Part shown: positions 1-7,441 of the stretch, in pieces
How positions within the stretch are numbered: the stretch's first letter is position 1
Layout of the letters: each line of letters begins with the position of its first letter
Assembly (NCBI GenBank): GCA_002439755.1
Contig: DJPH01000040.1
Span: 13,717 to 61,539 of the forward strand
Direction: 5' to 3'
Origin: Prevotellaceae bacterium UBA6417
Lineage (GTDB): Bacteria; Bacteroidota; Bacteroidia; Bacteroidales; Bacteroidaceae
Length of the DNA stretch: 47,823 bases
Notes under the pieces: generated by a model
The model's database searches: none
What the model saw: the letters and a program-made list of their open reading frames with translations, nothing else
What the model was told of the DNA's origin: nothing
Position numbers and translations under genes: made by a program

Positions 1-209
1 TCCTCTTTCAGCATGCTGATGTCCACATCGTCGTCCCAGGGAATGAAGCCTCCGTGCCGTGCCGCTCCGAGCAGGGTGCCGCCGTCCAGCCAGTAGGGAA
101 TATGATGGCGGTCGCATATTGCAGCAATTTCTTCCAGTATGCCCAGCATCTTCATCTGTGCCTGGCGCAGATGCTGCTGTCTGTATTGCTCAAGATATTT
201 GCCTGTCAT
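1..209 (-). CDS. LicD family protein (partial, C-terminus outside window)
   Basis: The first 69 residues of a gene that runs off the left edge. Translation from the ATG at 207-209 gives an N-terminal helix and then the LicD signature YWLDGGTLLGAARHGGF followed by IPWDDDVDI, which includes the DDD metal-binding motif of the nucleotidyltransferase fold. LicD proteins transfer phosphorylcholine or related groups to surface polysaccharides, so a role in capsule or glycan decoration is likely but the substrate cannot be read. The start lies 27 bp downstream of the pseudouridine synthase stop, so the two genes are probably co-transcribed. Confidence 0.85.
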   Translation of the reverse strand, partial: MTGKYLEQYRQQHLRQAQMKMLGILEEIAAICDRHHIPYWLDGGTLLGAARHGGFIPWDDDVDISMLKE

Positions 210-236
210 GCCGTCAGTTGTATTTGCGTGTCTGTG

Positions 237-926
237 TCAGTTTTCTTCTGAAAGCAGGTCATTTTGGAATGATTGCCATAGCTTGTCGGCCGGCAATGCG
301 GCTTTTACGCTGATATGAAGATGCGAAACGGGGTGCTCGAACTCTACACGCCACGCATGCAGGGATATGCTTCCGTCGGGGTTGCTGCGGCGGGCACCGT
401 ATTTCAAGTCGCCTTTTATGGGGCACCCCATTGCCGAGAGCTGGCAGCGTATCTGGTGATGACGGCCTGTAAGCAGTTCTACAGCAAGCAGGAAATAACG
501 GTCGGAACGGCCCACGAGCCTGTATCGCAGACGTGCTTCCTTGGAGTCTTTCACCTCATGGTCATAGCAGTAAGACTTGTTTTGTTTCTCGTTGCGCACT
601 ATCCATCCTCTTAGTTCGCCGGCTTCTTTATGGGGACAATTCTGCACAATGGCCAGATAGGTTTTGTGTACTTCCCCCTTCCTGAACAGTTCGTTCATGC
701 GGGAAAGCCCCTTTCCTGTACGGGCAAAGACCACTGCACCACTTACAGGGCGGTCGAGCCGATGGGTCACACCGAGATATACTTCTCCCGGCTTTGCATA
801 CTTTTCCTTTATATATGCTTTCACATCGTCAGCCAATGTGCGGTCGCCGGTCTTGTCACCCTGCACTATCTCGCCTGCCTTTTTGTTGACTATGATGACA
901 TGGTTGTCTTCATAAAGTACTTCCAT
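237..926 (-). CDS. RluA/RluD family RNA pseudouridine synthase
   Basis: A 229-residue protein of the RluA family, which isomerises uridine to pseudouridine in rRNA or tRNA. The catalytic signature HRLDRPVSG is at residues 55-63, with Asp58 as the expected nucleophile. The N-terminus (VLYEDNHVIIVNKKAG) is the usual start of the catalytic domain, and there is no S4 RNA-binding domain before it, which fits the short RluA/TruC-like branch rather than RluC or RluD. The exact target nucleotide cannot be told from sequence. It is the first visible gene upstream of the licD-like gene on the same strand. Confidence 0.9.
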   Translation of the reverse strand: MEVLYEDNHVIIVNKKAGEIVQGDKTGDRTLADDVKAYIKEKYAKPGEVYLGVTHRLDRPVSGAVVFARTGKGLSRMNELFRKGEVHKTYLAIVQNCPHKEAGELRGWIVRNEKQNKSYCYDHEVKDSKEARLRYRLVGRSDRYFLLAVELLTGRHHQIRCQLSAMGCPIKGDLKYGARRSNPDGSISLHAWRVEFEHPVSHLHISVKAALPADKLWQSFQNDLLSEEN

Positions 927-950
927 CCTTGTCTGCCTTTGTGTGTAGGG

Positions 951-996
951 GTTTCAAGCCTGCCGGCACGGGTGGTGTGCGCATCAGGCTTGAAAC
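951..996 (-). terminator. Hairpin downstream of fabG
   Basis: A perfect 12-bp inverted repeat with arms GTTTCAAGCCTG (951-962) and CAGGCTTGAAAC (985-996) lies between the fabG stop and the pseudouridine synthase start. It probably ends the tetR-fabG transcript. There is no long T-run, so efficiency is uncertain. Confidence 0.55.
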
Positions 997-1029
997 GATT
1001 TCATATGGTTTGTACTCAGGGTGTGCCTG

Positions 1030-1776
1030 CTACATGTTCATGCCACCGTCCACCTGAATCACTTGTCCGGTGATATAGGAGGACATGTCTGAGGCCAGGA
1101 AGGTTGCAACGTTGGCTATGTCTTCTATCTGCCCGCCACGCCGCAGGGGTATCTTCTTGACCCATTCTTTGCGTATGTCGTCGGGCAGTGCAGCTGTCAT
1201 GGCAGTCTCAATGAATCCGGGTGCAATTGCATTGGCTCGTATGCCACGACTTCCCATTTCCTGGGCTATACTCTTTGCTAATGCAATGAGTCCTGCCTTG
1301 GATGCGGCATAGTTGCTCTGTCCGGCATTGCCATGCACGCCCACCACGCTGGCCATGTTAATGATGGAGCCGCTGCGCTGACGCATCATGATGGGTGAGC
1401 AGGCATGTATAAAGTTGAAAGCCGATTTCAGGTTGACGGCTATCACTGCATCCCATTGTTGCTCGGTCATACGCACCATTAGGCCGTCTTTTGTGATGCC
1501 GGCGTTGTTGACCAATATGTCTATCGAGCCGAATTCGGCTTTTACCTTGTTCACCACTTCTTCGGTTTGTGCAAAGTCGGCTGCGTTGCTGGCATAGCCT
1601 ATACATTTTACGCCTTTGGATGCAATCTCGGCTTCTGTGGCCTTGCCGTTCTCATCAATCACCAAGTCGGTAAAGGCTACGTTGGCCCCTTCTTCGGCAA
1701 ACTTCAGGGCAATGGCCTTGCCTATGCCACGGGCAGCACCGGTAACCAATGCTGTCTTGCCTGTTAATAGTCCCAT
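1030..1776 (-). CDS. fabG: 3-oxoacyl-[acyl-carrier-protein] reductase FabG
   Basis: A 248-residue classical short-chain dehydrogenase that reduces 3-oxoacyl-ACP with NADPH in fatty acid elongation. The nucleotide-binding motif TGAARGIG is at residues 12-19, NNAG at 90-93, and the catalytic Ser143, Tyr156 and Lys160 (YAASK) are all present. The C-terminus ends in SSYITGQVIQVDGGMNM, typical for FabG. Length matches the family. The gene follows a TetR regulator by 24 bp on the same strand, so they form an operon read from the promoter near 2460. A different SDR substrate cannot be fully excluded. Confidence 0.92.
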   Translation of the reverse strand: MGLLTGKTALVTGAARGIGKAIALKFAEEGANVAFTDLVIDENGKATEAEIASKGVKCIGYASNAADFAQTEEVVNKVKAEFGSIDILVNNAGITKDGLMVRMTEQQWDAVIAVNLKSAFNFIHACSPIMMRQRSGSIINMASVVGVHGNAGQSNYAASKAGLIALAKSIAQEMGSRGIRANAIAPGFIETAMTAALPDDIRKEWVKKIPLRRGGQIEDIANVATFLASDMSSYITGQVIQVDGGMNM

Positions 1777-1800
1777 AATTGTTTATTTGTAGTTGTAACG

Positions 1801-2397
1801 TTAATAAATGTTCGGGTTTACGCCCAGCAGCCGCCGTATGTAGTCTGTCACGATGGGGCGGCTTTCTTCCATGGTCATGCCCTTGCCCAGGCGGCCGTAG
1901 ATGTAGGGCACTTCCAGGCCTCGCAATGCGTAATGAAAGATATCTGCCATCAAGGGTACGTTTTGTATGCGGAAAGCCCCCTTGTCACAGCCCTCCTGCA
2001 ATACACGCTGAAAGAGTTCCAATTCGTCATGGTCGAAGGTCTTGCGCACGCGTTCCACCATCCAGATGTTGCGGAAAAACTCCGCACGCAGGCTGCCATT
2101 GCGGGTCACGGCCTCCTTTATCATGTTCAAATGGGTATAGACCAGAAGTATCATCTTCTGCTCAAAGTCCATGTCCCTTGAGGCTACATCGTCCATGCGG
2201 TCGGACAGGCGTTCCATCTCTGTCTCGATTACGGCATAATAGATGGCCTCCTTGTTCTTGAAATATGTATACAATGTACGCCGGCCTTTGCCGGAGGCCA
2301 CTGCTATGTCATTCATGGTGGTGCCTTCAAGCCCTTTTTGGGCAAAGAGCCTACGAGCCACATCTATCAGAAGACTGCGGGTTTTCGATATTGACAT
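1801..2397 (-). CDS. TetR/AcrR family transcriptional regulator
   Basis: A 198-residue regulator from the start MSISKTRSLLIDVARRLF. The N-terminal helix-turn-helix is clear (GLEGTTMNDIAVASGKGRRTLYTYFKNKEAIYYAVIE), followed by a helical ligand domain. An upstream ATG at 2430 would add 11 residues. The start at 2397 is preferred because the family homology begins there, but both lie downstream of the -7 box. It precedes fabG in the same operon, which suggests control linked to fatty acid synthesis, possibly autoregulated. The ligand is unknown. Confidence 0.88.
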   Translation of the reverse strand: MSISKTRSLLIDVARRLFAQKGLEGTTMNDIAVASGKGRRTLYTYFKNKEAIYYAVIETEMERLSDRMDDVASRDMDFEQKMILLVYTHLNMIKEAVTRNGSLRAEFFRNIWMVERVRKTFDHDELELFQRVLQEGCDKGAFRIQNVPLMADIFHYALRGLEVPYIYGRLGKGMTMEESRPIVTDYIRRLLGVNPNIY

Positions 2398-2458
2398 GTC
2401 TATGCTTCTCTTCTTGTTTGCTTGCGGCAATGCTGATGCACGCGTTCATATTATTGTG

Positions 2459-2466
2459 CAAAGTTA
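2459..2466 (-). promoter_or_regulatory. Bacteroidetes -7 box for tetR-fabG
   Basis: On the minus strand this reads TAACTTTG, matching TAnnTTTG, and is followed by GC. It lies about 60 bp before the TetR start. No convincing -33 element is seen at the expected spacing. Confidence 0.6.
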
Positions 2467-2556
2467 CACGTTTTTCCGTTTTGCGGATGTACAAAGCTCA
2501 TATTTTTATATTTAAGGACTAAAATCAAGGCAAACCGGCTTTTTATCGGCAATATA

Positions 2557-2588
2557 TTTGGCCGTTTCACAAGAAAACCGTAATTTTG
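2557..2588 (+). promoter_or_regulatory. Promoter of the tRNA-Met gene
   Basis: TTTG at 2557-2560 and TAATTTTG at 2581-2588 are separated by 20 bp. This is the Bacteroidetes sigma-ABfr arrangement and ends 17 bp before the tRNA. Confidence 0.65.
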
Positions 2589-2605
2589 CATCACAAAACG
2601 AATAT

Positions 2606-2678
2606 CGCGGAGTGGAGCAGTTGGTAGCTCGCCAGGCTCATAACCTGGAGGTCACTTGTTCGAGTCAAGTCTCCGCCA
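2606..2678 (+). tRNA. tRNA-Met (CAT), probably the initiator tRNA-fMet
   Basis: A full cloverleaf of 73 nt without an encoded CCA. The acceptor arms are CGCGGAG and CTCCGCC, the D-stem is GAGC/GCTC, and the anticodon stem is CCAGG/CCTGG around the loop CTCATAA with CAT at 2639-2641. The T-stem is ACTTG/CAAGT. Position 1 (C) and 72 (C) do not pair, and the D-stem carries A11:T24; both are bacterial initiator hallmarks. However, the anticodon stem has A29:T41 instead of the canonical third G:C pair. The tRNA call is firm; the initiator assignment is likely. Confidence 0.9.
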
Positions 2679-2682
2679 CTGC

Positions 2683-2716
2683 AAAAAGGGAATTGACACT
2701 TATCAATCCCCTTTTT
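2683..2716 (+). terminator. Terminator of the tRNA-Met gene
   Basis: A 14-bp stem with one mismatch (AAAAAGGGAATTGA, 2683-2696, against TCAATCCCCTTTTT, 2703-2716) with a six-base loop, followed by more T residues. It starts five bases after the tRNA 3' end. Confidence 0.8.
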
Positions 2717-2766
2717 CTTTTTATAAGACCTACCATACACAGAATTAAGCTCTTAAGCATCCATCC

Positions 2767-2998
2767 TTGCGATGCATACAGATTGCAACATGCGATGTGT
2801 ATAGTTTGTGCGTGCAATCTGTACATGTCGCAGGTTGCAATGTGGCTGATTGCAAGGTGTTTCATGTACATGAAACACCTTCTTCTATGTACATGAAACA
2901 ACCTCTTCCCCCTATAGGAAACAACCTGTTTCATGTACATGAAACACTTTCGATGTGTACAGACCGTAACCTGCGATGTGTACAGACTGCATGCAAGG
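2767..2998 (+). repeat. Palindrome-rich intergenic repeat, copy A
   Basis: About 230 bp of short palindromes and repeated words between the tRNA terminator and the HPr-kinase-like operon. It contains a perfect 26-bp palindrome at 2855-2880 and a perfect 20-bp palindrome TGTTTCATGTACATGAAACA at 2927-2946. It also holds a CCTATAGG-centred copy at 2911-2918, a 10-bp inverted repeat ACAGATTGCA/TGCAATCTGT at 2778-2787 and 2813-2822, and several GCGATGTGTACAG words. Positions 2821-2947 align without gaps to 33303-33429 with 15 mismatches in 127 bp. Related words occur at 16179-16370. Function unknown. Confidence 0.85.
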
Positions 2999-3043
2999 GT
3001 TGTTTTATCATTGGAAAAGGTATGCCGGAATGGTGTTTTTGAC

Positions 3044-3051
3044 TATATTTG
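3044..3051 (+). promoter_or_regulatory. -7 box of the RiPP-like operon
   Basis: TATATTTG followed by C matches TAnnTTTG. Transcription would start near 3058, which rules out the in-frame ATGs at 2976 and 3030 and supports the start at 3090. No clear -33 element. Confidence 0.6.
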
Positions 3052-3089
3052 CAGTTGATAAAGAAGCCTGTGAACAACTGTTTGAAACC

Positions 3090-3989
3090 ATGCAAGAGCC
3101 ACGAACCAGCACCTATACAATAGCCCGCATTCCACTGACAATTGAGATGGATAGGCACGATTCTCTTTGGGAGGCCATGGACAACTACCGGCCTTTTCTG
3201 TATGACGGCAGAGAGGCTCCAGCCGATGTGGCCTTTAAGCTGTCTGTTGTCGACAGGCTCAACGACACGCCATGCCGTCTGCTATCAAGCCGCCGCAACC
3301 CCGAAAACGGGGCCGACAACATGGATATCTACTTAGGTGAGGACGGACTATATCGCTTCGACCTGTTCCAGGCCGGCACATGCAAGGCTGTGGTGCATAC
3401 ACATCCGCCCTTTCATACTGCCGAGGCAGTGTTTGAAGGATGCCTCGAAGAGCGGCACCAGGCCCTTAACTGTGCCGTGATGCTCTGCTACATGCTGGCA
3501 GCAACGGGCAGGAACGCCTTGCTGATTCATGCATCTGTCGTGGTCAACAACGGAAGAGGCTACGTGTTTCTGGGCAAGAGCGGCACCGGCAAAAGCACAC
3601 ACAGCCATCTGTGGTTGCAACATGTCGAAGGCAGCACTCTGCTTAACGACGACAACCCGGTTGTAGGCATCACAGGCTCCGAAATCAGGGTCTATGGCAG
3701 CCCGTGGAGCGGAAAGACAGCCTGCTACCGCAACATCGGAGTGCCCGTAGCAGCCTTCGTGCGGCTGAAACAAGCAGGTAGCAACCTTCTGCACCGGCTC
3801 ACTCCGGCCGAGAGCTATGCCTCCCTGCTCGCCTCAAGCGGCACAGCCTTTGGCATTGGCAACTTGAACGGACAGAAAGCCCGGCTGCTGTCGCAGCTCG
3901 CAGAAGCCTGTCCGTGCATGCTGATGGAGTGCAGGCCCGACCAAGAAGCAGCACAGCTCTGTTCACAACAGCTCCGACCACTGCCATGA
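3090..3989 (+). CDS. HPr kinase/phosphorylase-like serine kinase (RiPP-cluster type)
   Basis: A 299-residue protein with a C-terminal P-loop domain of the HPr kinase fold. Walker A is GKSGTGKST at residues 162-170, followed by the HPrK-type LLNDD about 20 residues later and YGSPWSGKT. The N-terminal half lacks the HprK DRTGG-type domain and looks like that of HprK-related kinases found next to PqqD proteins. In the lasso peptide paeninodin cluster such a kinase phosphorylates the C-terminal serine of the precursor, so a peptide kinase is a reasonable inference; classical HPr regulation is not. The start at 3090 is chosen from the promoter at 3044. The stop overlaps the next ATG (ATGA), so translation is coupled. 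Confidence 0.8.
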   Translation: MQEPRTSTYTIARIPLTIEMDRHDSLWEAMDNYRPFLYDGREAPADVAFKLSVVDRLNDTPCRLLSSRRNPENGADNMDIYLGEDGLYRFDLFQAGTCKAVVHTHPPFHTAEAVFEGCLEERHQALNCAVMLCYMLAATGRNALLIHASVVVNNGRGYVFLGKSGTGKSTHSHLWLQHVEGSTLLNDDNPVVGITGSEIRVYGSPWSGKTACYRNIGVPVAAFVRLKQAGSNLLHRLTPAESYASLLASSGTAFGIGNLNGQKARLLSQLAEACPCMLMECRPDQEAAQLCSQQLRPLP

Positions 3990-4435
3990 AACACCTGTCC
4001 GTAGCCAACGAAAGCCTGTTGCCCGAAGTGGAAAAGCTCCTGGCCGAAGGCATACGTGTCACTTTAAAGGTGAAAGGAAACAGCATGCTGCCCTTCATCC
4101 GCGGCGGGCGCGACAGCGTGACCCTCGAAGCCCCCGCAGGCATAAGCCGCGGCGACATAGTGCTGGCACGCATGGGACAAGGACGATATGTGCTTCACCG
4201 CGTCATCAAGATAAAGAACAACATAGTTGTGCTGATGGGCGACGGCAACTGCCGCGGCACGGAACAGTGCCTGCGCAGCGACATATGCGGACGCGTCATA
4301 ACTATAGTCAAGCCACACAAATGCATCTCCACAGACTCTTCCTGCATGCACATGGCAGGCACAGTATGGAGGCTTCTGCTCCCCGTGAGACGCTGGCTGC
4401 TGGCTCTGTATAAAAGGACAATCATAGACAAATGA
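3986..4435 (+). CDS. S24/S26-type signal peptidase-like protein
   Basis: A 149-residue protein starting MKHLSVANESLL at the ATGA overlap with the kinase gene. The motif KGNSMLPFI (Ser33, SxMxP-like) is the S26 catalytic serine box. The second box YVLHRVIKI places a histidine (His71) where LepB enzymes carry lysine, followed by VLMGDGN (85-88), as in the SipW/Sec11 branch. There is no N-terminal membrane anchor. The C-terminus (GTVWRLLLPVRRWLLALYKR) is hydrophobic and basic and could contact the membrane. In this operon it may cleave a leader peptide, but that is inference. It overlaps the PqqD gene by 4 bp. Confidence 0.78.
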   Translation: MKHLSVANESLLPEVEKLLAEGIRVTLKVKGNSMLPFIRGGRDSVTLEAPAGISRGDIVLARMGQGRYVLHRVIKIKNNIVVLMGDGNCRGTEQCLRSDICGRVITIVKPHKCISTDSSCMHMAGTVWRLLLPVRRWLLALYKRTIIDK

Positions 4436-4701
4436 GAATAATCAAGGGATTCATATTGCGCAAAGTGGCCGGACAATCCATCGTGGTCGGCGAAGGAATC
4501 GGCCAAATCGACTTCAACAAGCTCGTTTCACTCAACAGCACAGCCGCATGGCTCTGGGAGCAAGTAGCCGACAAAGAGTTTACGGAACAGACATTGGCCG
4601 GCTTGATAGTGGCACACTACGGCATTGACATGGCCGAAGCCCAACGTGACGCCCACGACCTTGCAGCCCTTTGGCTCAAGGCCGGACTGATTGAAAACTG
4701 A
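4432..4701 (+). CDS. PqqD family peptide chaperone (RiPP recognition element)
   Basis: An 89-residue protein with the PqqD fold pattern: an N-terminal beta region (GFILRKVAGQSIVVGEG), FNKLVSLNSTAAWLWEQVADKEFTEQTLAGLIVAHYGID, and a C-terminal helix AQRDAHDLAALWLKAGLIEN. PqqD-like domains bind leader peptides of ribosomally made peptides and present them to modifying enzymes. It is a stand-alone protein like lasso-peptide B1. The start ATG overlaps the peptidase stop (ATGA). No leader peptide gene is seen in the operon. Confidence 0.88.
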   Translation: MRIIKGFILRKVAGQSIVVGEGIGQIDFNKLVSLNSTAAWLWEQVADKEFTEQTLAGLIVAHYGIDMAEAQRDAHDLAALWLKAGLIEN

Positions 4702-4705
4702 AAGG

Positions 4706-5815
4706 ATGGACGGAAAAACCTGCCAAAGCTTTTTTGAACTTCTGCGCGACGGACTGTGGGGATGCAGCACAGACGCAGGCCTCATGGCCGGCACCGACTG
4801 GAAAGCCCTTATGGACACAGCAGCCAGACAAACCGTAGCGGGACTCGTGGCACAAGGCATCTGCAACCTTGCAGCAACAGCCCAAGTACCACGCCCTGTA
4901 ATCAACAGAGCCCTCTATGTGAAAAGCCACAACCGGGCCTGTCACGCATTGCTCAACAAAAGCCTTGAAGGCATCACCTCACTACTGCACCGGGAAGGCA
5001 TCCGCTGTGTATTGCTCAAAGGACAGGGACTGGCTGCCTTCTATCCCAATGCCACACTGCGCACATGCGGCGATATAGACCTGTGGGTGGGACAAGATGC
5101 ATACCGCAAGGCCTGCCACAAGGCCGCGCAATGGAACGACCAAGGGACCTGCACCGACGGGCAGAAACATTTTCACTTCCATTACAAGGGCGTTCCCATC
5201 GAGCTACATAGAATAACCGAACGCATGCCCTTCGGCATGCACAACAGACTCTTCGGGCAACTGACCGAAGAAAAGCTGCAGCCCGGCAACTGCCCACACG
5301 TCTTTATCGACGGAAACAGCTATGAAATACCACCCGACGACTACAACGTCGTCTATGTGTTCAACCACTTCTTCCATCACTTCATGCTGGGTGGCATATC
5401 GCTTCGCCAGTTATGCGACTGGGCACTGCTGCTCAATGCTACAGCCGACAACATCGACCAATGCGTGCTGGAACAACGCCTCAGAAGCTTCGGCCTGTGG
5501 CGTGCATGGCATCTGTTCGGCAGCATTGCAGTGGAAACGCTCGGGCTTCCAGCCCATAAAATGCCCTTCTACAGCCTCTGCCACCCCGGAAAACAACAAG
5601 CACTGTCGTTCATCCTCGATGCAGGAAACTTTGGACGTTATCGCACAGACACAGGGCCCCGCCCCGAAAGCTACTGGGGCGGAAAGCGGCACTCGCTGAA
5701 AGGCAACATGCAACACTTCAGGAATTTCCTCACAATACTGCCGACCGAAGTGACAGCCTACGGCACTACATTCCTCTATCGCGGCATGACAAACATCCTG
5801 AAAAGACAAAAATGA
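4706..5815 (+). CDS. Nucleotidyltransferase family protein (NTP_transf_5 type)
   Basis: A 369-residue protein of the large uncharacterised nucleotidyltransferase family found beside PqqD and HprK-like genes. The core motif is VLLKGQGLAAFYPNATLR followed by CGDIDLWV, with the paired acidic residues of the polymerase-beta fold at Asp123 and Asp125. A third conserved region is IELHRITERMPFG. The paeninodin lasso cluster also has a nucleotidyltransferase beside its kinase, but its exact chemistry is not something I can assign here. The ATG at 4706 is 4 bp after the PqqD stop; a TTG at 4691 is less likely. The gene overlaps the exporter ATG. Confidence 0.83.
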   Translation: MDGKTCQSFFELLRDGLWGCSTDAGLMAGTDWKALMDTAARQTVAGLVAQGICNLAATAQVPRPVINRALYVKSHNRACHALLNKSLEGITSLLHREGIRCVLLKGQGLAAFYPNATLRTCGDIDLWVGQDAYRKACHKAAQWNDQGTCTDGQKHFHFHYKGVPIELHRITERMPFGMHNRLFGQLTEEKLQPGNCPHVFIDGNSYEIPPDDYNVVYVFNHFFHHFMLGGISLRQLCDWALLLNATADNIDQCVLEQRLRSFGLWRAWHLFGSIAVETLGLPAHKMPFYSLCHPGKQQALSFILDAGNFGRYRTDTGPRPESYWGGKRHSLKGNMQHFRNFLTILPTEVTAYGTTFLYRGMTNILKRQK

Positions 5816-7440
5816 CATCGCAAAGACTACATTACGCATGGAAAGCCTCGGCAGGGGTGAGAGGCCAAATCATAGGGAGTGCACTATGCGGTATGTTGAG
5901 AATTACAGCTGCAATGTGTTTTGTCTGGGCCTGCAAACAGTTGATAGACATAGCCACAATGCGGCACGAAGGAAGTTTTACACTCTATGTGGCAATCATG
6001 GTGACATGTGCAGCTGTACAGCTGACAGCCTCGGTTCTCACCTCGCGCATCGAGAGCCTTGCCACTGTAAAAATGCGCAACAACCTGCGACAGGAGCTGT
6101 TCAGCCACCTCATGGCAGGCAGATACCTCGGCCGGCCGCCACACACCGGAGACCTCATTAACCGCATACAAGAAGACAGCCAGACGCTGGCCGCAATGGC
6201 ATGTATGTTGATACCGTCGATTGCAGTGTCGCTCATCCAATTCATCGCTGCCTACATATTCCTGTCTGCATTGGATATACATCTGGCATGGATTCTCGCG
6301 TTGGTGATGCCTGTGACATTGCTGGCAGGACGCACCTATATCAAAAGAATCAAACGGCTGACCCACGACATCAGAGCAATAGACAGCAAGACACAAGAGC
6401 TGATACAGGAACATCTGCAACACTGCACCCTGCTACGCACAATGGAAAGCACCCGGAACTCGGACAATGCCCTCGACACCCTGCACAGCTCGTTGCGGCA
6501 GAGTGTAAGGAAACGCACCCGCTATGCGTTGTCGCTACGTGCATGCATGCAAGCCGGCTTTATGGCAGGATACATGGTGGCCTTTCTATGGGGTGCACAC
6601 GGCATTATGGCAGGATACATATCGTTTGGTATAATGACTGCATTCCTGCAACTGGTAGCCCAATTGCAACGTCCCGTAGTAGACATAGCCCAGAAGTCAC
6701 ACTCCGTGGCACAAGCCCTGGCCTCAGTGGAACGGATGGCCGCACTTTTTGACCTGCCGAAAGAAGAGAATGGAACGCCTATACGACTGAACAAGCCTGT
6801 AGGACTGCGCTTTGAACATGTAGACTTCTCCTACATTGCAGGCACGGCAAAGACGGTATGCAACTTCAGCTATGACTTCAAGCCGGGAACAACTACTGCA
6901 ATCCTTGGCGAATCGGGCATGGGAAAGACCACCTTGATCAGGCTGGCTCTGGCCTTGATTGAGCCCGACAAAGGACACATTATATTATATAACGCAGACA
7001 AAGAAATCAAGGCATCTCCCATGACAAGATGCAACATCACATACGTGCCTCAGGGAAATTCGCTGATGAGTGGCAGCATACGTGACAACCTGCTCTTAGG
7101 CAACCCCACGGCCGATATGGCAGACATGGAGAGAGCACTTCGCGGAGCTGCAGCCGACTTCGTTGCCGACTTGCCCGACGGGATATATACCCTCTGCGGT
7201 GAAAAAGGCGTAGGACTAAGTGAAGGGCAGGCACAGCGCATTGCCATTGCCCGCGGACTGTTAAGAAACGGAAGCATAATGCTGCTCGACGAACCCTCCT
7301 CATCGTTGGATGCAGCCACCGAAGTCCTGCTCTTTGAACGGCTGAAAGACTACATGAAAGGCAAGACATTTATAGTGGTGACACACCGCGACAGCGTGTC
7401 ACACCTGTGCAACAATATAATAAGGATAAGGCGGAACTGA
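5812..7440 (+). CDS. ABC exporter, fused membrane and ATPase domains
   Basis: A 542-residue half-size exporter. Residues about 15-290 hold the type I transmembrane domain, with hydrophobic helices near 20-40, 50-75, 130-165 and 235-280. The ATPase domain follows with Walker A GESGMGKT (366-373), signature LSEGQ (469-473), Walker B IMLLDE (489-494) and H-loop TH (524-525). There is no N-terminal C39 peptidase domain, so leader removal would need another enzyme, such as the S26-type protein encoded two genes upstream of the nucleotidyltransferase. It is the last gene of the five-gene operon and ends 1 bp before the convergent AraC gene. McjD-like peptide export is the best guess. Confidence 0.85.
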   Translation: MTSQRLHYAWKASAGVRGQIIGSALCGMLRITAAMCFVWACKQLIDIATMRHEGSFTLYVAIMVTCAAVQLTASVLTSRIESLATVKMRNNLRQELFSHLMAGRYLGRPPHTGDLINRIQEDSQTLAAMACMLIPSIAVSLIQFIAAYIFLSALDIHLAWILALVMPVTLLAGRTYIKRIKRLTHDIRAIDSKTQELIQEHLQHCTLLRTMESTRNSDNALDTLHSSLRQSVRKRTRYALSLRACMQAGFMAGYMVAFLWGAHGIMAGYISFGIMTAFLQLVAQLQRPVVDIAQKSHSVAQALASVERMAALFDLPKEENGTPIRLNKPVGLRFEHVDFSYIAGTAKTVCNFSYDFKPGTTTAILGESGMGKTTLIRLALALIEPDKGHIILYNADKEIKASPMTRCNITYVPQGNSLMSGSIRDNLLLGNPTADMADMERALRGAAADFVADLPDGIYTLCGEKGVGLSEGQAQRIAIARGLLRNGSIMLLDEPSSSLDAATEVLLFERLKDYMKGKTFIVVTHRDSVSHLCNNIIRIRRN

Positions 7441-7441
7441 A

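Noticed and set aside
2665..2940. A 91-codon minus-strand open frame across repeat copy A
   Set aside because: It runs into the tRNA gene on the opposite strand and follows the palindromes; no start signal or family supports it. Similar frames at 33246-33530 and 16116-16316 were rejected for the same reason.
2976..3089. N-terminal extension of the HPr-kinase-like protein (starts at 2976 or 3030)
   Set aside because: Both starts precede the expected transcription start from the -7 box at 3044-3051, and the extra residues run through repeat sequence.
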